The notes: generated from the letters alone by a model not told the origin. A DNA stretch of 64,000 nucleotides from Limnohabitans sp. Rim47 (GCF_001517545.1 NZ_FBYA01000004.1:62001-126000), one strand, 5' to 3'; shown: positions 22,804-31,480, counted from the stretch's first letter. Program-made: numbers and translations.

Positions 22804-22874
22804 TGTCATGCCCGCGCATGCGGGTATCCATGAGTGCCGAAGGCATGGACCCCCGATCGAGTCGGGGGAGACAG
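22804..22874. repeat. REP-like palindromic element with two hairpins
   Basis: First hairpin CCCGC-GCAT-GCGGG (22811-22824) followed by TATCCATG; second hairpin CCCCCGA (22850-22856) / TCGGGGG (22862-22868). The first hairpin and its flanks (TGTCATnCCCGCGCATGCGGGnATCCA) recur at 41691-41716 inside manC. This type of sequence is common as a dispersed element in proteobacterial genomes. After it, GCCGAGACTTCTT is repeated directly at about 22900 and 22918. Confidence 0.75.
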
Positions 22875-22932
22875 TCTCTGGTTAGGCTTACCCTCTTTTC
22901 AGCCGAGACTTCTTTTCAGCCGAGACTTCTTG

Positions 22933-23622
22933 TCAGGCGAGTTTTTGACGGGCTTTGGCTTTGGCGAGTGCCGCTTCGATGATGGCGCGTTTTCGGTCTG
23001 CCTCGGGGGCGTTTTCTGTGCCTTTGGTGTGCTCTGCCAAGTCGGCCAATTTGTGCTCGGCCTTGGCTTGTTGTTGGCGTTGGTGAGTGGCTTCTTCTTG
23101 GACCAAGCGGTGCTGGCGCGATTCGAAGCGTGAGCGCGCAGTTTGCGCCAGTGCCGGTGACCAGGCGGCCCAGCCGGTTTGGGCGCCCGTCACGTTTTCC
23201 AGGGCAATGCAGTCCACCGGGCACACGGGGATGCACAACTCGCATCCGGTGCACCAGGGTTCGATGACGGTGTGCATTTGTTTGTTGGCACCCAAAATGG
23301 CATCGGTGGGGCAGGCCTTGATGCACAGCGTGCAGCCAATGCACCAGGCTTCGTCGATCAGGGCCACATGGCGCGGGCCTTCGGTGCCGTGTTCGGGGTT
23401 CAGGGGCACCACAGGCTGGCCCGTCAAAGCGGCCAAGCGCTCGATGCCTGCTTGGCCACCGGGCGGGCATTGGTTGATCGGCGCTTGGCCCTCGGCCATG
23501 GCGCGTGCATAGCTGGCGCAATCGGGAAAGCCGCAGCGCGTGCACTGCGTTTGCGGCAGTGCATCGTTCAGGCATAGAAAAAGCGCCTGGGTTTCAGGCG
23601 CTGTTCGTGGCAAAGCGGGCAT
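22933..23622 (-). CDS. rnfB: RnfB-like electron transport protein (Fe-S ferredoxin domains)
   Basis: 229-residue protein with an N-terminal four-Cys cluster motif (CTRCGFPDCASYA and NQCPPGG, the RnfB-specific [4Fe-4S] type) and two ferredoxin CxxCxxCxxxCP motifs (WCIGCTLCIKACPTDAI and WCTGCELCIPVCPVDCI), then a charged coiled C-terminal extension (about 175-229). The hydrophobic N-terminal anchor of canonical RnfB is absent and no other rnf genes are near, so it is probably a stand-alone soluble electron carrier as found in many Burkholderiales. Partner unknown. Confidence 0.85.
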   Translation of the reverse strand: MPALPRTAPETQALFLCLNDALPQTQCTRCGFPDCASYARAMAEGQAPINQCPPGGQAGIERLAALTGQPVVPLNPEHGTEGPRHVALIDEAWCIGCTLCIKACPTDAILGANKQMHTVIEPWCTGCELCIPVCPVDCIALENVTGAQTGWAAWSPALAQTARSRFESRQHRLVQEEATHQRQQQAKAEHKLADLAEHTKGTENAPEADRKRAIIEAALAKAKARQKLA

Positions 23623-23627
23623 GGGCC

Positions 23628-25286
23628 TTAGGCTTTTTTCTTCGGATCAACCCAAGTGGTTTTAACCGAGGTGCTGGGCACTGCTTTGGTCGTGACCTTG
23701 TTGGGCGCTTTGGCTTTGGCCTTGGCAACCGCCTTGACCGGGGCTTTCACGGCAGTTTTGTTGGCGACTTTGGCTACGGGCTTGGCCACAGCTGGCAGCA
23801 GTTTGGCCGCTTTTGCTGCTGTTGTAGGCAGGGGCTTTGCAGCCACAACAGGTGCAGGCTTGACTGCAACCACAACCGCTTTTGGCTCGACCGCAACAGC
23901 CGGTTTAGCTGCAACCGGTTTGGCCGCAACCGGTTTGGCCACAACCTGGGGCACGGCCTTGTTCGTCGCTACGGTCTTGGCTTCAGCCACTGTAGCCACC
24001 ACAGCGGCTTTGGCCTTTGCTTTGGGGGCATGGCTCAGGATGAACTTGACCAGTTGCGGGTAAACCACATCGCGCCAGCGGCGACCGCTGAAGATGCCGT
24101 AGTGGCCAGCACCAGGCACTTCCAAATGCAGGCGCTCGCTTGCGGGCACGCCACTGCACAAGTCTTGCGCCGCACGTGTCTGGCCGGAGCCGGAGATGTC
24201 GTCCAACTCGCCTTCCACCGTCATCAGGGCAGTGCCCTTGATGTCTTGCGGGCGCACACGTTCGACTTTGCCATCCACGCCTTTCACATCCCAAGTGCCG
24301 TTGACCAGTTTGAAGTCTTGGAACACGGTTTGGATGGTTTCCAGGTAGTAATCGGCGTCCATGTCGAGCACGGCGTTGTACTCGTCGTAAAACTTGCGGT
24401 GCGCTTCGGTGCTGGCATCGTCACCTTTGATCAAGTCTTTGAAGTAGTCGTAATGGCTGGTGGCGTGGCGGTCGGGGTTCATGGCCACAAAGCCGGTGTA
24501 CTGCAAGAAGCCAGGGTAGACGCGACGACCAGCGCCTGGGAAAGACGCGGGCACGCGGTAGATCACGTTGTTCTCAAACCACTCAAAGCTTTTGTTGGTG
24601 GCCAGGTTATTCACCGAAGTGGGTGACTTTCGGGCATCGATCGGTCCGCCCATCATGGTCATGGTCAGCGGGGTTTTTTCGCCACGGCTGGCCATCAAGG
24701 ACACTGCAGCCAAAACGGGTACGGTGGGCTGGCAAACGCTGACCACATGGCAGTTGCCGTAAATGGATTGCAGGTGACGAATGAATTCCTGCACGTAATT
24801 GATGTAGTCGTCCAGGTGGAACTCACCGTCCGCCAAGGGCACCAGGCGGGCGTTTTTCCAGTCGGTGATGTAGACCTTATGGTCTTGCAACATGGTTTTG
24901 ACGGTGTCACGCAGCAAGGTGGCGTAGTGGCCTGACAAAGGTGCCACGATCAGCACGGTGGGTTGGGCCTTGAGCTGGGTGAGTGTGGCGGTGTCGTCAG
25001 AAAAGCGTTTGAAGCGGCGCAGTTCACAGAAAGGCTTGTCGATTTCGATGCGTTCGTGCACAGCAACATCGGTCTTGTTGACCTTAATGGTGCGGATGCC
25101 GAACTCTGGCTTTTCGTAATCTTTGCCCAGGCGGTGCATGAGGGCATAGCCTGCCGAAGCCCGCTGGGCCATTGGCGTTTGAGAAATCGGGTTCAGTGGG
25201 TTGCTGTACAGCTTGGCTGCAGCTTGTGCCAGATCGGAAAAAGGCTCCATGATTGAGCGTTGAGTTTCAAAAATCTGATAAAGCAT
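23628..25286 (-). CDS. phaZ: Intracellular PHB depolymerase with a Lys/Ala-rich C-terminal tail
   Basis: Mobilises PHB granules by thiolysis or hydrolysis. Residues 1-420 match the Ralstonia PhaZa1 type: N-terminus MLYQIFETQRSI, nucleophile C185 in SVCQPTVPVLA, an Asp in EGELDDISG and H395 in PGAGHYGIFSG. Enzymes of this type are about 420 residues; here a further 132 residues (421-552) consist mostly of Ala, Lys, Val and Pro with AAKP-type repeats and almost no acidic residues, resembling histone H1-like or PhaF-like tails. Start ATG 25286 matches the family N-terminus. The gene lies 5 bp before the RnfB-like start. Confidence 0.92.
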   Translation of the reverse strand: MLYQIFETQRSIMEPFSDLAQAAAKLYSNPLNPISQTPMAQRASAGYALMHRLGKDYEKPEFGIRTIKVNKTDVAVHERIEIDKPFCELRRFKRFSDDTATLTQLKAQPTVLIVAPLSGHYATLLRDTVKTMLQDHKVYITDWKNARLVPLADGEFHLDDYINYVQEFIRHLQSIYGNCHVVSVCQPTVPVLAAVSLMASRGEKTPLTMTMMGGPIDARKSPTSVNNLATNKSFEWFENNVIYRVPASFPGAGRRVYPGFLQYTGFVAMNPDRHATSHYDYFKDLIKGDDASTEAHRKFYDEYNAVLDMDADYYLETIQTVFQDFKLVNGTWDVKGVDGKVERVRPQDIKGTALMTVEGELDDISGSGQTRAAQDLCSGVPASERLHLEVPGAGHYGIFSGRRWRDVVYPQLVKFILSHAPKAKAKAAVVATVAEAKTVATNKAVPQVVAKPVAAKPVAAKPAVAVEPKAVVVAVKPAPVVAAKPLPTTAAKAAKLLPAVAKPVAKVANKTAVKAPVKAVAKAKAKAPNKVTTKAVPSTSVKTTWVDPKKKA

Positions 25287-25394
25287 TTGACAGTTTCCCT
25301 TGCAACAAAATGGTGCGCTGCAGCAATACTACAGGAGACCACTCGGTATTTTTCGAGTTTGGCCCCTAATCGGCAGTCACCTTCCGGACCGCCC

Positions 25395-25423
25395 AAAAAG
25401 AAACCGCCCCGTCAGGGGCGGTT
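25395..25423 (-). terminator. Terminator of the aminotransferase gene
   Basis: Read on the minus strand, AACCGCCCC (25423-25415) and GGGGCGGTT (25410-25402) form a 9-bp stem followed by TCTTTTT. It lies 34 bp past the aminotransferase stop. Confidence 0.85.
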
Positions 25424-25456
25424 GCAAGCCGGATGTCAGTCTTGCTGACCGTCAAT

Positions 25457-26653
25457 TCAGACGACTTTGGCGATCGATGCGCAGACGTAATCGATGTTTT
25501 TGCTGTTGAGCGCCGCCACACACATGCGACCGGTGTCGGTGCCGTACACGCCAAACTCGTTGCGCAGGCGCACCATCTGGTCTTTGGTCAGGCCTGAGTA
25601 GCTGAACATGCCGATCTGGGTGGTGATGAAGCTCATGTCTTGCTGCACGCCTGCGGCTTTGAGGCTGTCCACCAGTTTTTGACGCATGGCCTTGATGCGC
25701 ACACGCATTTCGGCCAATTCGCTTTCCCACTGGGCACGCAGTTCGGGGTTGTTCAACACGGCGGCCACGACCGCGCCACCGTGGATGGGTGGGTTGGAGT
25801 AGTTGGTTCGGATGGCGATCTTCAATTGCGACAGCACGCGCGAGGCTTCTTCTTTGTCAGAGGCCACGACCGACAGGGCGCCCACGCGCTCGCCGTACAG
25901 GCTGAAGCTCTTGGAAAAAGACGTGGACACGAAGATGTTGAGGCCTGCAGCCACGAATTTGCCGATCACAGCGCCGTCTTCGGCGATGCCATGGCCAAAG
26001 CCTTGGTAGGCCATGTCGAGGAAGGCGGTGAGGCCCTTGGCCTTGACCACGGCGATCACTTGGTCCCACTGCGCGTCGGTGATGTCGTAGCCGGTGGGGT
26101 TGTGGCAGCAGGCGTGCAGCACGACGATGGTGCCGGGGGTTGCGGCGTTCAGGCTGGCCAGCATGCCCTCGAAGTTCACGCCGCGCTTGGCTGCGTCGTA
26201 ATAAGCGTAGGTGTCGACTTCAAAACCGGCGTTCACAAAGATAGCGCGGTGGTTTTCCCAGCTGGGGTCCGAAATCAGAACTTTGGCGTTGGGGCTGACT
26301 TTCTTCAAAAAATCGGCACCGATTTTCAGGCCACCCGTGCCGCCAATGGCTTGCACGGTGGACACCCGGCCCGACTTGACCACATCGGAGTCAGCGCCAA
26401 ACACCAGCGCCTTGACGGCGTTGTCATAGGCCACGATGCCGTCGATCGGCAAGTAGCCACGGGCTGTAGGCGTGGCCATCATGGTTTTTTCAGCGGCTTG
26501 AACGCACTGCAGCAAAGGCAGTTTGCCGTTGTCGTCGAAATACACGCCCACGCCCAGGTTCACCTTGTTGGGGTTGGAGTCGGCGTTGAATTGTTCGTTC
26601 AGACCCAAGATCGGGTCGCGGGGGGCCATTTCGACGGCGGAAAACAGAGACAT
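25457..26653 (-). CDS. tyrB: Aromatic amino acid / aspartate aminotransferase (class I)
   Basis: PLP enzyme transferring amino groups between Asp or aromatic amino acids and 2-oxoglutarate. The 398-residue protein shows the subgroup Ia features: N-terminal DPILGLNEQFNADSNPNKVNLGVGVYFDD, HACCHNPTGYD, the PLP-binding Lys in STSFSKSFSLYGERVG, and the C-terminal FSYSGLTKDQM with a carboxylate-binding Arg region. AspC and TyrB cannot be told apart from sequence alone here. Monocistronic, with its promoter region facing ccdAB. Confidence 0.9.
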   Translation of the reverse strand: MSLFSAVEMAPRDPILGLNEQFNADSNPNKVNLGVGVYFDDNGKLPLLQCVQAAEKTMMATPTARGYLPIDGIVAYDNAVKALVFGADSDVVKSGRVSTVQAIGGTGGLKIGADFLKKVSPNAKVLISDPSWENHRAIFVNAGFEVDTYAYYDAAKRGVNFEGMLASLNAATPGTIVVLHACCHNPTGYDITDAQWDQVIAVVKAKGLTAFLDMAYQGFGHGIAEDGAVIGKFVAAGLNIFVSTSFSKSFSLYGERVGALSVVASDKEEASRVLSQLKIAIRTNYSNPPIHGGAVVAAVLNNPELRAQWESELAEMRVRIKAMRQKLVDSLKAAGVQQDMSFITTQIGMFSYSGLTKDQMVRLRNEFGVYGTDTGRMCVAALNSKNIDYVCASIAKVV

Positions 26654-26751
26654 GAAGGTTTCCTGTAAAACGAGGTAAGCGCAGGACGCGAGAACGGCGA
26701 TTTTACAGGCCTCAAGCCACTGAAAAGCGCTTGGGCTGCATTCGAAGCAAG

Positions 26752-26786
26752 TTCATAAAAACGATTTTGCGCATAAAATATGCGCA
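26752..26786 (+). promoter_or_regulatory. ccdAB promoter overlapped by a palindromic operator
   Basis: Perfect inverted repeat TGCGCATA-AAA-TATGCGCA at 26768-26786. A promoter TTCATA (26752-26757), 16-base spacer, TAAAAT (26774-26779) has its -10 inside the palindrome. This is the layout for autoregulation by an antitoxin-toxin complex. The operator role is inference. Confidence 0.6.
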
Positions 26787-26804
26787 TCTTTAATGGAGTT
26801 TTTC

Positions 26805-27044
26805 ATGTTGCGCTTTGAAGATGCCCCCAAAAAACCAGCCAATTTGTCGCTCAATGCCGAGGTGCTGGCCATGGCCCGTGAATTGGGCATGAATGTGTCC
26901 AAAACCGTAGATGCGTTGCTGACCGAAGAGGTCAAGCGCCAGTATTGGGCGCGTTGGCAGTTGCAAAATCAGGATGCGATTGCCAGCTACAACGCACGGA
27001 TTGAGCAAGAGGGCTTGCCCTTGGATGCTTTTCGGAGCTTCTGA
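26805..27044 (+). CDS. ccdA: CcdA-like antitoxin
   Basis: 79-residue antitoxin of a type II system. The N-terminal half (about 12-45, NLSLNAEVLAMARELGMNVS) is the ribbon-helix-helix DNA-binding domain, and the C-terminal part (WQLQNQDAIASYNARIEQEGLPLDAFRSF) closely resembles the toxin-binding tail of plasmid F CcdA (ending in GLPLDRFRSF-like sequence). ATG 26805 follows GGAG at 26795-26798; an ATG four codons earlier overlaps that ribosome site. The toxin gene starts 3 bp after the stop. Confidence 0.92.
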   Translation: MLRFEDAPKKPANLSLNAEVLAMARELGMNVSKTVDALLTEEVKRQYWARWQLQNQDAIASYNARIEQEGLPLDAFRSF

Positions 27045-27047
27045 TTC

Positions 27048-27362
27048 ATGGCCCAATTTGATGTCTATGCCCACCCTGATGCACGAATGCGCGAGCGCAC
27101 ACCGTATTTGCTGGATGTGCAAAACAGCTTTCTGGACCGCATTGCCACGCGTGTGGTGATTCCTTTGCGTGGTGTCGAATTTGCCCCTTTGCCCATGCGT
27201 GATCTCAACCCTGTTTGCACGGTAGAAGGGCAAGCTGTGGTGCTTGACACCGCCGCACTCGCCGCTGTGCCTTTGCGTTGGTTGGGCGCGCCGCTTTTGA
27301 ATTTGCGCGCACAGTCCCCCGAGGTGGTCAATGCCCTCGATATCCTGTTTGGCGGCTATTGA
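27048..27362 (+). CDS. ccdB: CcdB-like gyrase-inhibiting toxin
   Basis: 104-residue toxin expected to poison DNA gyrase. It has the family opening (AQFDVYAHPDARMRERTPYLLDVQNSFLD), the central TRVVIPL strand, and the C-terminal helix ending in VVNALDILFGGY; plasmid CcdB ends in a Trp-Gly-Ile needed for gyrase poisoning, while here the end is Phe-Gly-Gly-Tyr. Length and start are standard and the pair looks intact. It lies between the aminotransferase and uvrB, so it is a chromosomal copy without visible plasmid context. Confidence 0.92.
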   Translation: MAQFDVYAHPDARMRERTPYLLDVQNSFLDRIATRVVIPLRGVEFAPLPMRDLNPVCTVEGQAVVLDTAALAAVPLRWLGAPLLNLRAQSPEVVNALDILFGGY

Positions 27363-27433
27363 CGACAGGTTTTCGATGCTTGCGCACGTACGGTGTTTAA
27401 CCCGTCTGGCCTTTCCTCCTGAAACGAGTTCCC

Positions 27434-29545
27434 ATGTCTGAAATCATCCCTCTGTTAGAAGCGGCGGCAACTGCACCCTCTGGCCAGTTCGTCAGCTATC
27501 CCGGCTCGCCCTTCGAGCTGTATCAACCTTATCCGCCCGCAGGCGATCAACCTGTGGCCATCGAACAACTGGTCGAGGGCGTGCACGACGGCGAGGTGTT
27601 CCAAACCCTGCTGGGCGTGACGGGTTCGGGCAAGACCTTCACCATGGCCAATGTGATCGCGCAGTTGGGCCGACCTGCCATTGTGTTTGCACCCAACAAG
27701 ACACTGGCGGCGCAGTTGTACAGCGAGTTTCGTGAGTTTTTTCCGAAAAATGCGGTCGAATATTTCGTCAGTTATTACGACTACTACCAGCCCGAGGCCT
27801 ATGTGCCTCAGCGCGATTTGTTCATCGAGAAAGACTCGGCGATCAACGAGCACATCGAGCAAATGCGCCTGTCTTGCACCAAAAGCATCATGGAGCGGCG
27901 CGATGTGGTGATTGTGGCCACGGTGTCGGCCATCTACGGCATTGGCGAGCCCGAGAGCTACCACCGCATGATCATGACGCTGCGCACGGGCGACAAACTG
28001 GGCCAGCGCGATGTGATCGCGCAGCTGATCCGCATGCAGTACCAGCGCAACGACATGGAGTTCTCTCGCGGCAAGTTCCGGGTGCGGGGCGACACGATTG
28101 ACGTGTTCCCGGCGGAGCATTCCGAGTTGGCCATCCGCATTGAGTTGTTTGATGACGAGATTGAAAGCCTGCAATTGTTTGACCCTTTGACGGGCCGCAT
28201 TCGCCAGAAGATTCCGCGTTTCACGGTGTACCCCTCCAGCCATTACGTCACGCCGCGAGACAAAGTGTTGGCGGCGGTGGAGACCATCAAGGTCGAGCTG
28301 GCTCAGCGCCTGAAAGAGCTGGTGGGCATGGGCAAGCTGGTCGAGGCCCAGCGCCTAGAGCAGCGCACACGTTTTGACCTGGAAATGCTGTCTGAAGTGG
28401 GCCACTGCAAAGGCATTGAAAACTACACCCGGCATTTGTCGGGCGCAGCGCCCGGCGACCCGCCCAGCACCTTGACCGATTACATGCCGCCCGATGCGAT
28501 CATGTTTTTAGACGAGAGCCACCAGATGATCGGCCAGCTCAACGCCATGTACAACGGCGACAAAGCCCGCAAGACCACGCTGGTGGAATACGGCTTTCGA
28601 CTGCCCAGCGCGCTGGACAACCGCCCGCTCAAATTCGAAGAGTTTGAAAAACGCATGCGCCAGTGCATCTTCGTCTCGGCCACACCCGCTGACTACGAAA
28701 AGACCCACGCTGGCAAGGTGGTCGAGCAGGTGGTGCGCCCCACCGGCTTGGTCGATCCGCAAGTTGAAGTGCGCCCAGCCACTCACCAGGTGGACGATGT
28801 ACTCCAGGAAATCCGCATCCGGGTCGAAAAGAACGAGCGTGTCCTCATCACCACCCTGACCAAGCGCATGGCCGAGCAGTTGACCGATTACATGAGTGAC
28901 AACGGTGTCAAGGTGCGCTATTTGCACAGCGATGTGGACACGGTGGAGCGGGTGGAAATCTTGCGCGATTTGCGCTTGGGCGCGTTCGATGTGCTGATCG
29001 GCATCAACTTGCTGCGCGAGGGATTGGACATACCCGAGGTGTCTTTGGTGGCGATTTTGGATGCCGACAAGGAAGGCTTTTTGCGGGCCGAGCGCAGCCT
29101 GATTCAGACCATTGGCCGTGCCGCGCGTAATTTGAATGGCCGAGCGATTTTGTACGCCGACCGCATCACCGAGTCGATGAAAAAAGCCATGGGCGAGACC
29201 GAACGCCGCCGCATCAAGCAATTGGCGCACAACGAGGCCATGGGCATCACGCCCAAGAGCATCGTTAAAAAAGTGAAGGACCTGATCGACGGCGTTTACA
29301 GCGAAAAGTCGGGCAAAGAAGCCGAGCGCCTAGAGCAGGCCGCTTTGCAGCGCGCAAAGGTCGAGGACATGACCGAAAAAGACATCGCACGCGCCATCAA
29401 GCAGCTTGAAAAGCAAATGATGGAGCACGCCCGTAATCTGGAGTTCGAAAAAGCCGCGCAAGTCCGCGACCAGCTGGGCATCTTGAAAGAGCAGGCCTTT
29501 GGTGCCCCAGGTGGCGACAACATCGTGCCTTTGATCCGGGCTTGA
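27434..29545 (+). CDS. uvrB: UvrABC excision nuclease subunit B
   Basis: Damage-verification helicase of nucleotide excision repair. The 703-residue protein has Walker A GVTGSGKTFT, the beta-hairpin region EYFVSYYDYYQPEAYVPQRDLFIEKD, DESH, helicase motifs V-VI (GINLLREGLDIPE, QTIGRAARN) and the C-terminal UVR motif (about residues 655-690) that binds UvrC. The N-terminus is some 25 residues longer than in E. coli UvrB; an internal start is conceivable, but ATG 27434 is the first in frame. Alone in its unit. Confidence 0.96.
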   Translation: MSEIIPLLEAAATAPSGQFVSYPGSPFELYQPYPPAGDQPVAIEQLVEGVHDGEVFQTLLGVTGSGKTFTMANVIAQLGRPAIVFAPNKTLAAQLYSEFREFFPKNAVEYFVSYYDYYQPEAYVPQRDLFIEKDSAINEHIEQMRLSCTKSIMERRDVVIVATVSAIYGIGEPESYHRMIMTLRTGDKLGQRDVIAQLIRMQYQRNDMEFSRGKFRVRGDTIDVFPAEHSELAIRIELFDDEIESLQLFDPLTGRIRQKIPRFTVYPSSHYVTPRDKVLAAVETIKVELAQRLKELVGMGKLVEAQRLEQRTRFDLEMLSEVGHCKGIENYTRHLSGAAPGDPPSTLTDYMPPDAIMFLDESHQMIGQLNAMYNGDKARKTTLVEYGFRLPSALDNRPLKFEEFEKRMRQCIFVSATPADYEKTHAGKVVEQVVRPTGLVDPQVEVRPATHQVDDVLQEIRIRVEKNERVLITTLTKRMAEQLTDYMSDNGVKVRYLHSDVDTVERVEILRDLRLGAFDVLIGINLLREGLDIPEVSLVAILDADKEGFLRAERSLIQTIGRAARNLNGRAILYADRITESMKKAMGETERRRIKQLAHNEAMGITPKSIVKKVKDLIDGVYSEKSGKEAERLEQAALQRAKVEDMTEKDIARAIKQLEKQMMEHARNLEFEKAAQVRDQLGILKEQAFGAPGGDNIVPLIRA

Positions 29546-29556
29546 ATAACCCTTTA

Positions 29557-29607
29557 ACCCGAGTGATTTGATCGGGATTGCGCTATACTTGACTCGTTTA
29601 GTCGGGA
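29557..29607 (+). promoter_or_regulatory. iscR promoter region with one clear and one weaker IscR-type site
   Basis: ATACTTGACTCGTTTAGTC (29585-29603, continuing GGGA to 29607) matches the type 1 IscR consensus, with the GACT...AGTC core inverted repeat, and overlaps a TATACT -10 element (29584-29589). Upstream, CCCGA (29558-29562) and TCGGG (29572-29576) form a second, less conserved inverted repeat. This supports repression of the operon by [2Fe-2S]-IscR. Confidence 0.7.
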
Positions 29608-29659
29608 ACCTGCTCAGCCAGGCCACAGACCGAGTCCCCATCCACATCAGGAGTCTGCC

Positions 29660-30196
29660 ATGCGTTTAACCACCAAAGGCCGTTTTGCCGTCACCGCCAT
29701 GATCGATTTGGCTTTGCGTCAAGACGCAGGCCCCGTGACTTTGGCCGCGATCAGCCAGCGCCAACAAATCTCCTTGTCCTACTTGGAGCAGTTGTTTGGC
29801 AAACTGCGCCGCCACAACCTGGTCGAATCTACCCGTGGCCCTGGCGGCGGTTACACCTTGGGGCGCAAATCCACCGAGATCACGGTGGCTGACATTATTT
29901 TGTCGGTGGACGAGCCCATCGACGCCACTCACTGTGGTGGCAAAGAGAATTGCAATGGCGGTGATGGCCGCTGCATGACGCACGACCTGTGGGCGTCGCT
30001 TAATTCCAAAATGGTTGAGTTTCTGGACTCCGTTTCACTGCAAAAGTTGGTGGACGACCAATTGGCCAAAGGCTTGGTGGTGGAATCCAAACCCAATATC
30101 AAACGTGCTATTTCTCCCATGCCGGTCGTTAAACCGATCCGTGTCAATGTGCCCAACTCGGTTTTTGACCTGGGCAACATGTTCGCCAAATCCTGA
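29660..30196 (+). CDS. iscR: Fe-S cluster regulator IscR (Rrf2 family)
   Basis: 178-residue Rrf2 regulator. The winged helix spans about 1-80 (SLSYLEQLFGKLRRHNLVESTRGPGGGYTLGR). The cluster ligands are C92, C98 and C105 with H108 following (CGGKENCNGGDGRC), one residue longer between the second and third Cys than in E. coli. It heads the isc operon and is preceded by its own probable binding site, giving the usual feedback loop on Fe-S demand. Confidence 0.96.
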   Translation: MRLTTKGRFAVTAMIDLALRQDAGPVTLAAISQRQQISLSYLEQLFGKLRRHNLVESTRGPGGGYTLGRKSTEITVADIILSVDEPIDATHCGGKENCNGGDGRCMTHDLWASLNSKMVEFLDSVSLQKLVDDQLAKGLVVESKPNIKRAISPMPVVKPIRVNVPNSVFDLGNMFAKS

Positions 30197-30216
30197 TCCT
30201 TGAAGAAGTACAGACC

Positions 30217-31434
30217 ATGACCACACCCCACTTTCCCATTTACCTCGACTACGGCGCGACCAACCCTTGCGATCCTCGCGTGGTGGACGCCATCGTGCCC
30301 TGGTTGCGTGAGCACTTTGGCAACCCCGCATCGCGCACCCATGCCTGGGGCTGGGAAGCCGAAGCGGCCGTCGAGAAGGCCCGTGAACAAGTGGCCGACT
30401 TGATCGGAGCCGATTCCCGCGAAATCGTCTGGACCAGCGGAGCCACCGAATCCAACAACCTCGCCATCAAGGGTGCAGCGCACTTCTACAAGTCGCGTGG
30501 CAAGCACCTGATCACGGCCAAGACCGAGCACAAAGCGGTGCTCGACACCATGCGCGAATTGGAGCGTCAAGGCTTTGAAGTCACTTACCTCGACGTGCAG
30601 GCCGATGGCCTGCTGAACATGGACGCACTTAAGGCCGCGATTCGCCCTGACACCATTTTGATCAGCGTGATGTTTGTGAACAACGAAATTGGCGTGATTC
30701 AGGACGTGACCGCGATTGGCAATCTGTGCCGTGAAAAAGGCATCGTTTTCCATGTCGACGCAGCGCAAGCCACGGGCAAAGTCGAGATCGACATGACCCA
30801 GCTGCCCATCGACCTGATGAGCCTGGCCTCCCACAAAACCTACGGCCCCAAAGGCATTGGTGCCTTGTATGTGCGCCGCAAGCCCCGCATTCGCCTGGAA
30901 GCGCAAATGCATGGCGGCGGTCATGAGCGCGGCATGCGTTCGGGCACTTTGCCCACGCACCAATGCGTCGGCATGGGCGAGGCTTTTCGCATCGCCAAAC
31001 TGGAAATGGCCCAGGACAACGCCAAGGCGCGCGCCTTGCACGACCGCCTGATGAACGGCCTGAGCGATATGGAGCAGGTGTTTTTGAACGGTCACGCCAC
31101 CCAGCGCGTGCCGCACAACATCAACATGAGCTTCAACTTCGTTGAAGGCGAATCGCTGATCATGGGCATCAAGGGCTTGGCCGTGTCGTCCGGCTCGGCT
31201 TGCACCTCGGCCAGCCTGGAGCCCAGCTATGTTCTGCGTGCCTTGGGTCGCAGCGACGAGCTTGCCCACAGCAGCCTGCGCATGACGATTGGCCGCTGGA
31301 CCACCGAAGAAGACATCGACTACGCGATCAAAACCATTCGCGAGAACGTGGCCAAGCTGCGCGAACTCAGCCCTCTTTGGGAAATGCACCAAGACGGCAT
31401 TGACTTGAGCACCATCCAATGGGCCGCTCACTGA
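30217..31434 (+). CDS. iscS: Cysteine desulfurase
   Basis: PLP enzyme providing sulfur for Fe-S clusters and tRNA thiolation. The 405-residue protein has the PLP Lys in SLASHKTYGPKGIGALYV and the mobile-loop catalytic Cys in SSGSACTSASLEPSYVLRAL, the IscS/NifS group I signature. Starts 20 bp after iscR and is followed by iscU after a 46-bp gap. Confidence 0.97.
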   Translation: MTTPHFPIYLDYGATNPCDPRVVDAIVPWLREHFGNPASRTHAWGWEAEAAVEKAREQVADLIGADSREIVWTSGATESNNLAIKGAAHFYKSRGKHLITAKTEHKAVLDTMRELERQGFEVTYLDVQADGLLNMDALKAAIRPDTILISVMFVNNEIGVIQDVTAIGNLCREKGIVFHVDAAQATGKVEIDMTQLPIDLMSLASHKTYGPKGIGALYVRRKPRIRLEAQMHGGGHERGMRSGTLPTHQCVGMGEAFRIAKLEMAQDNAKARALHDRLMNGLSDMEQVFLNGHATQRVPHNINMSFNFVEGESLIMGIKGLAVSSGSACTSASLEPSYVLRALGRSDELAHSSLRMTIGRWTTEEDIDYAIKTIRENVAKLRELSPLWEMHQDGIDLSTIQWAAH

Positions 31435-31480
31435 TTCGAACACCTTCAATCGCACATTGAACTGAATACGGAGAAACACC

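Noticed and set aside
23628..24030. PhaZ tail as a separate histone-like gene
   Set aside because: It is in the same uninterrupted frame as the depolymerase and has no start of its own with a ribosome site.
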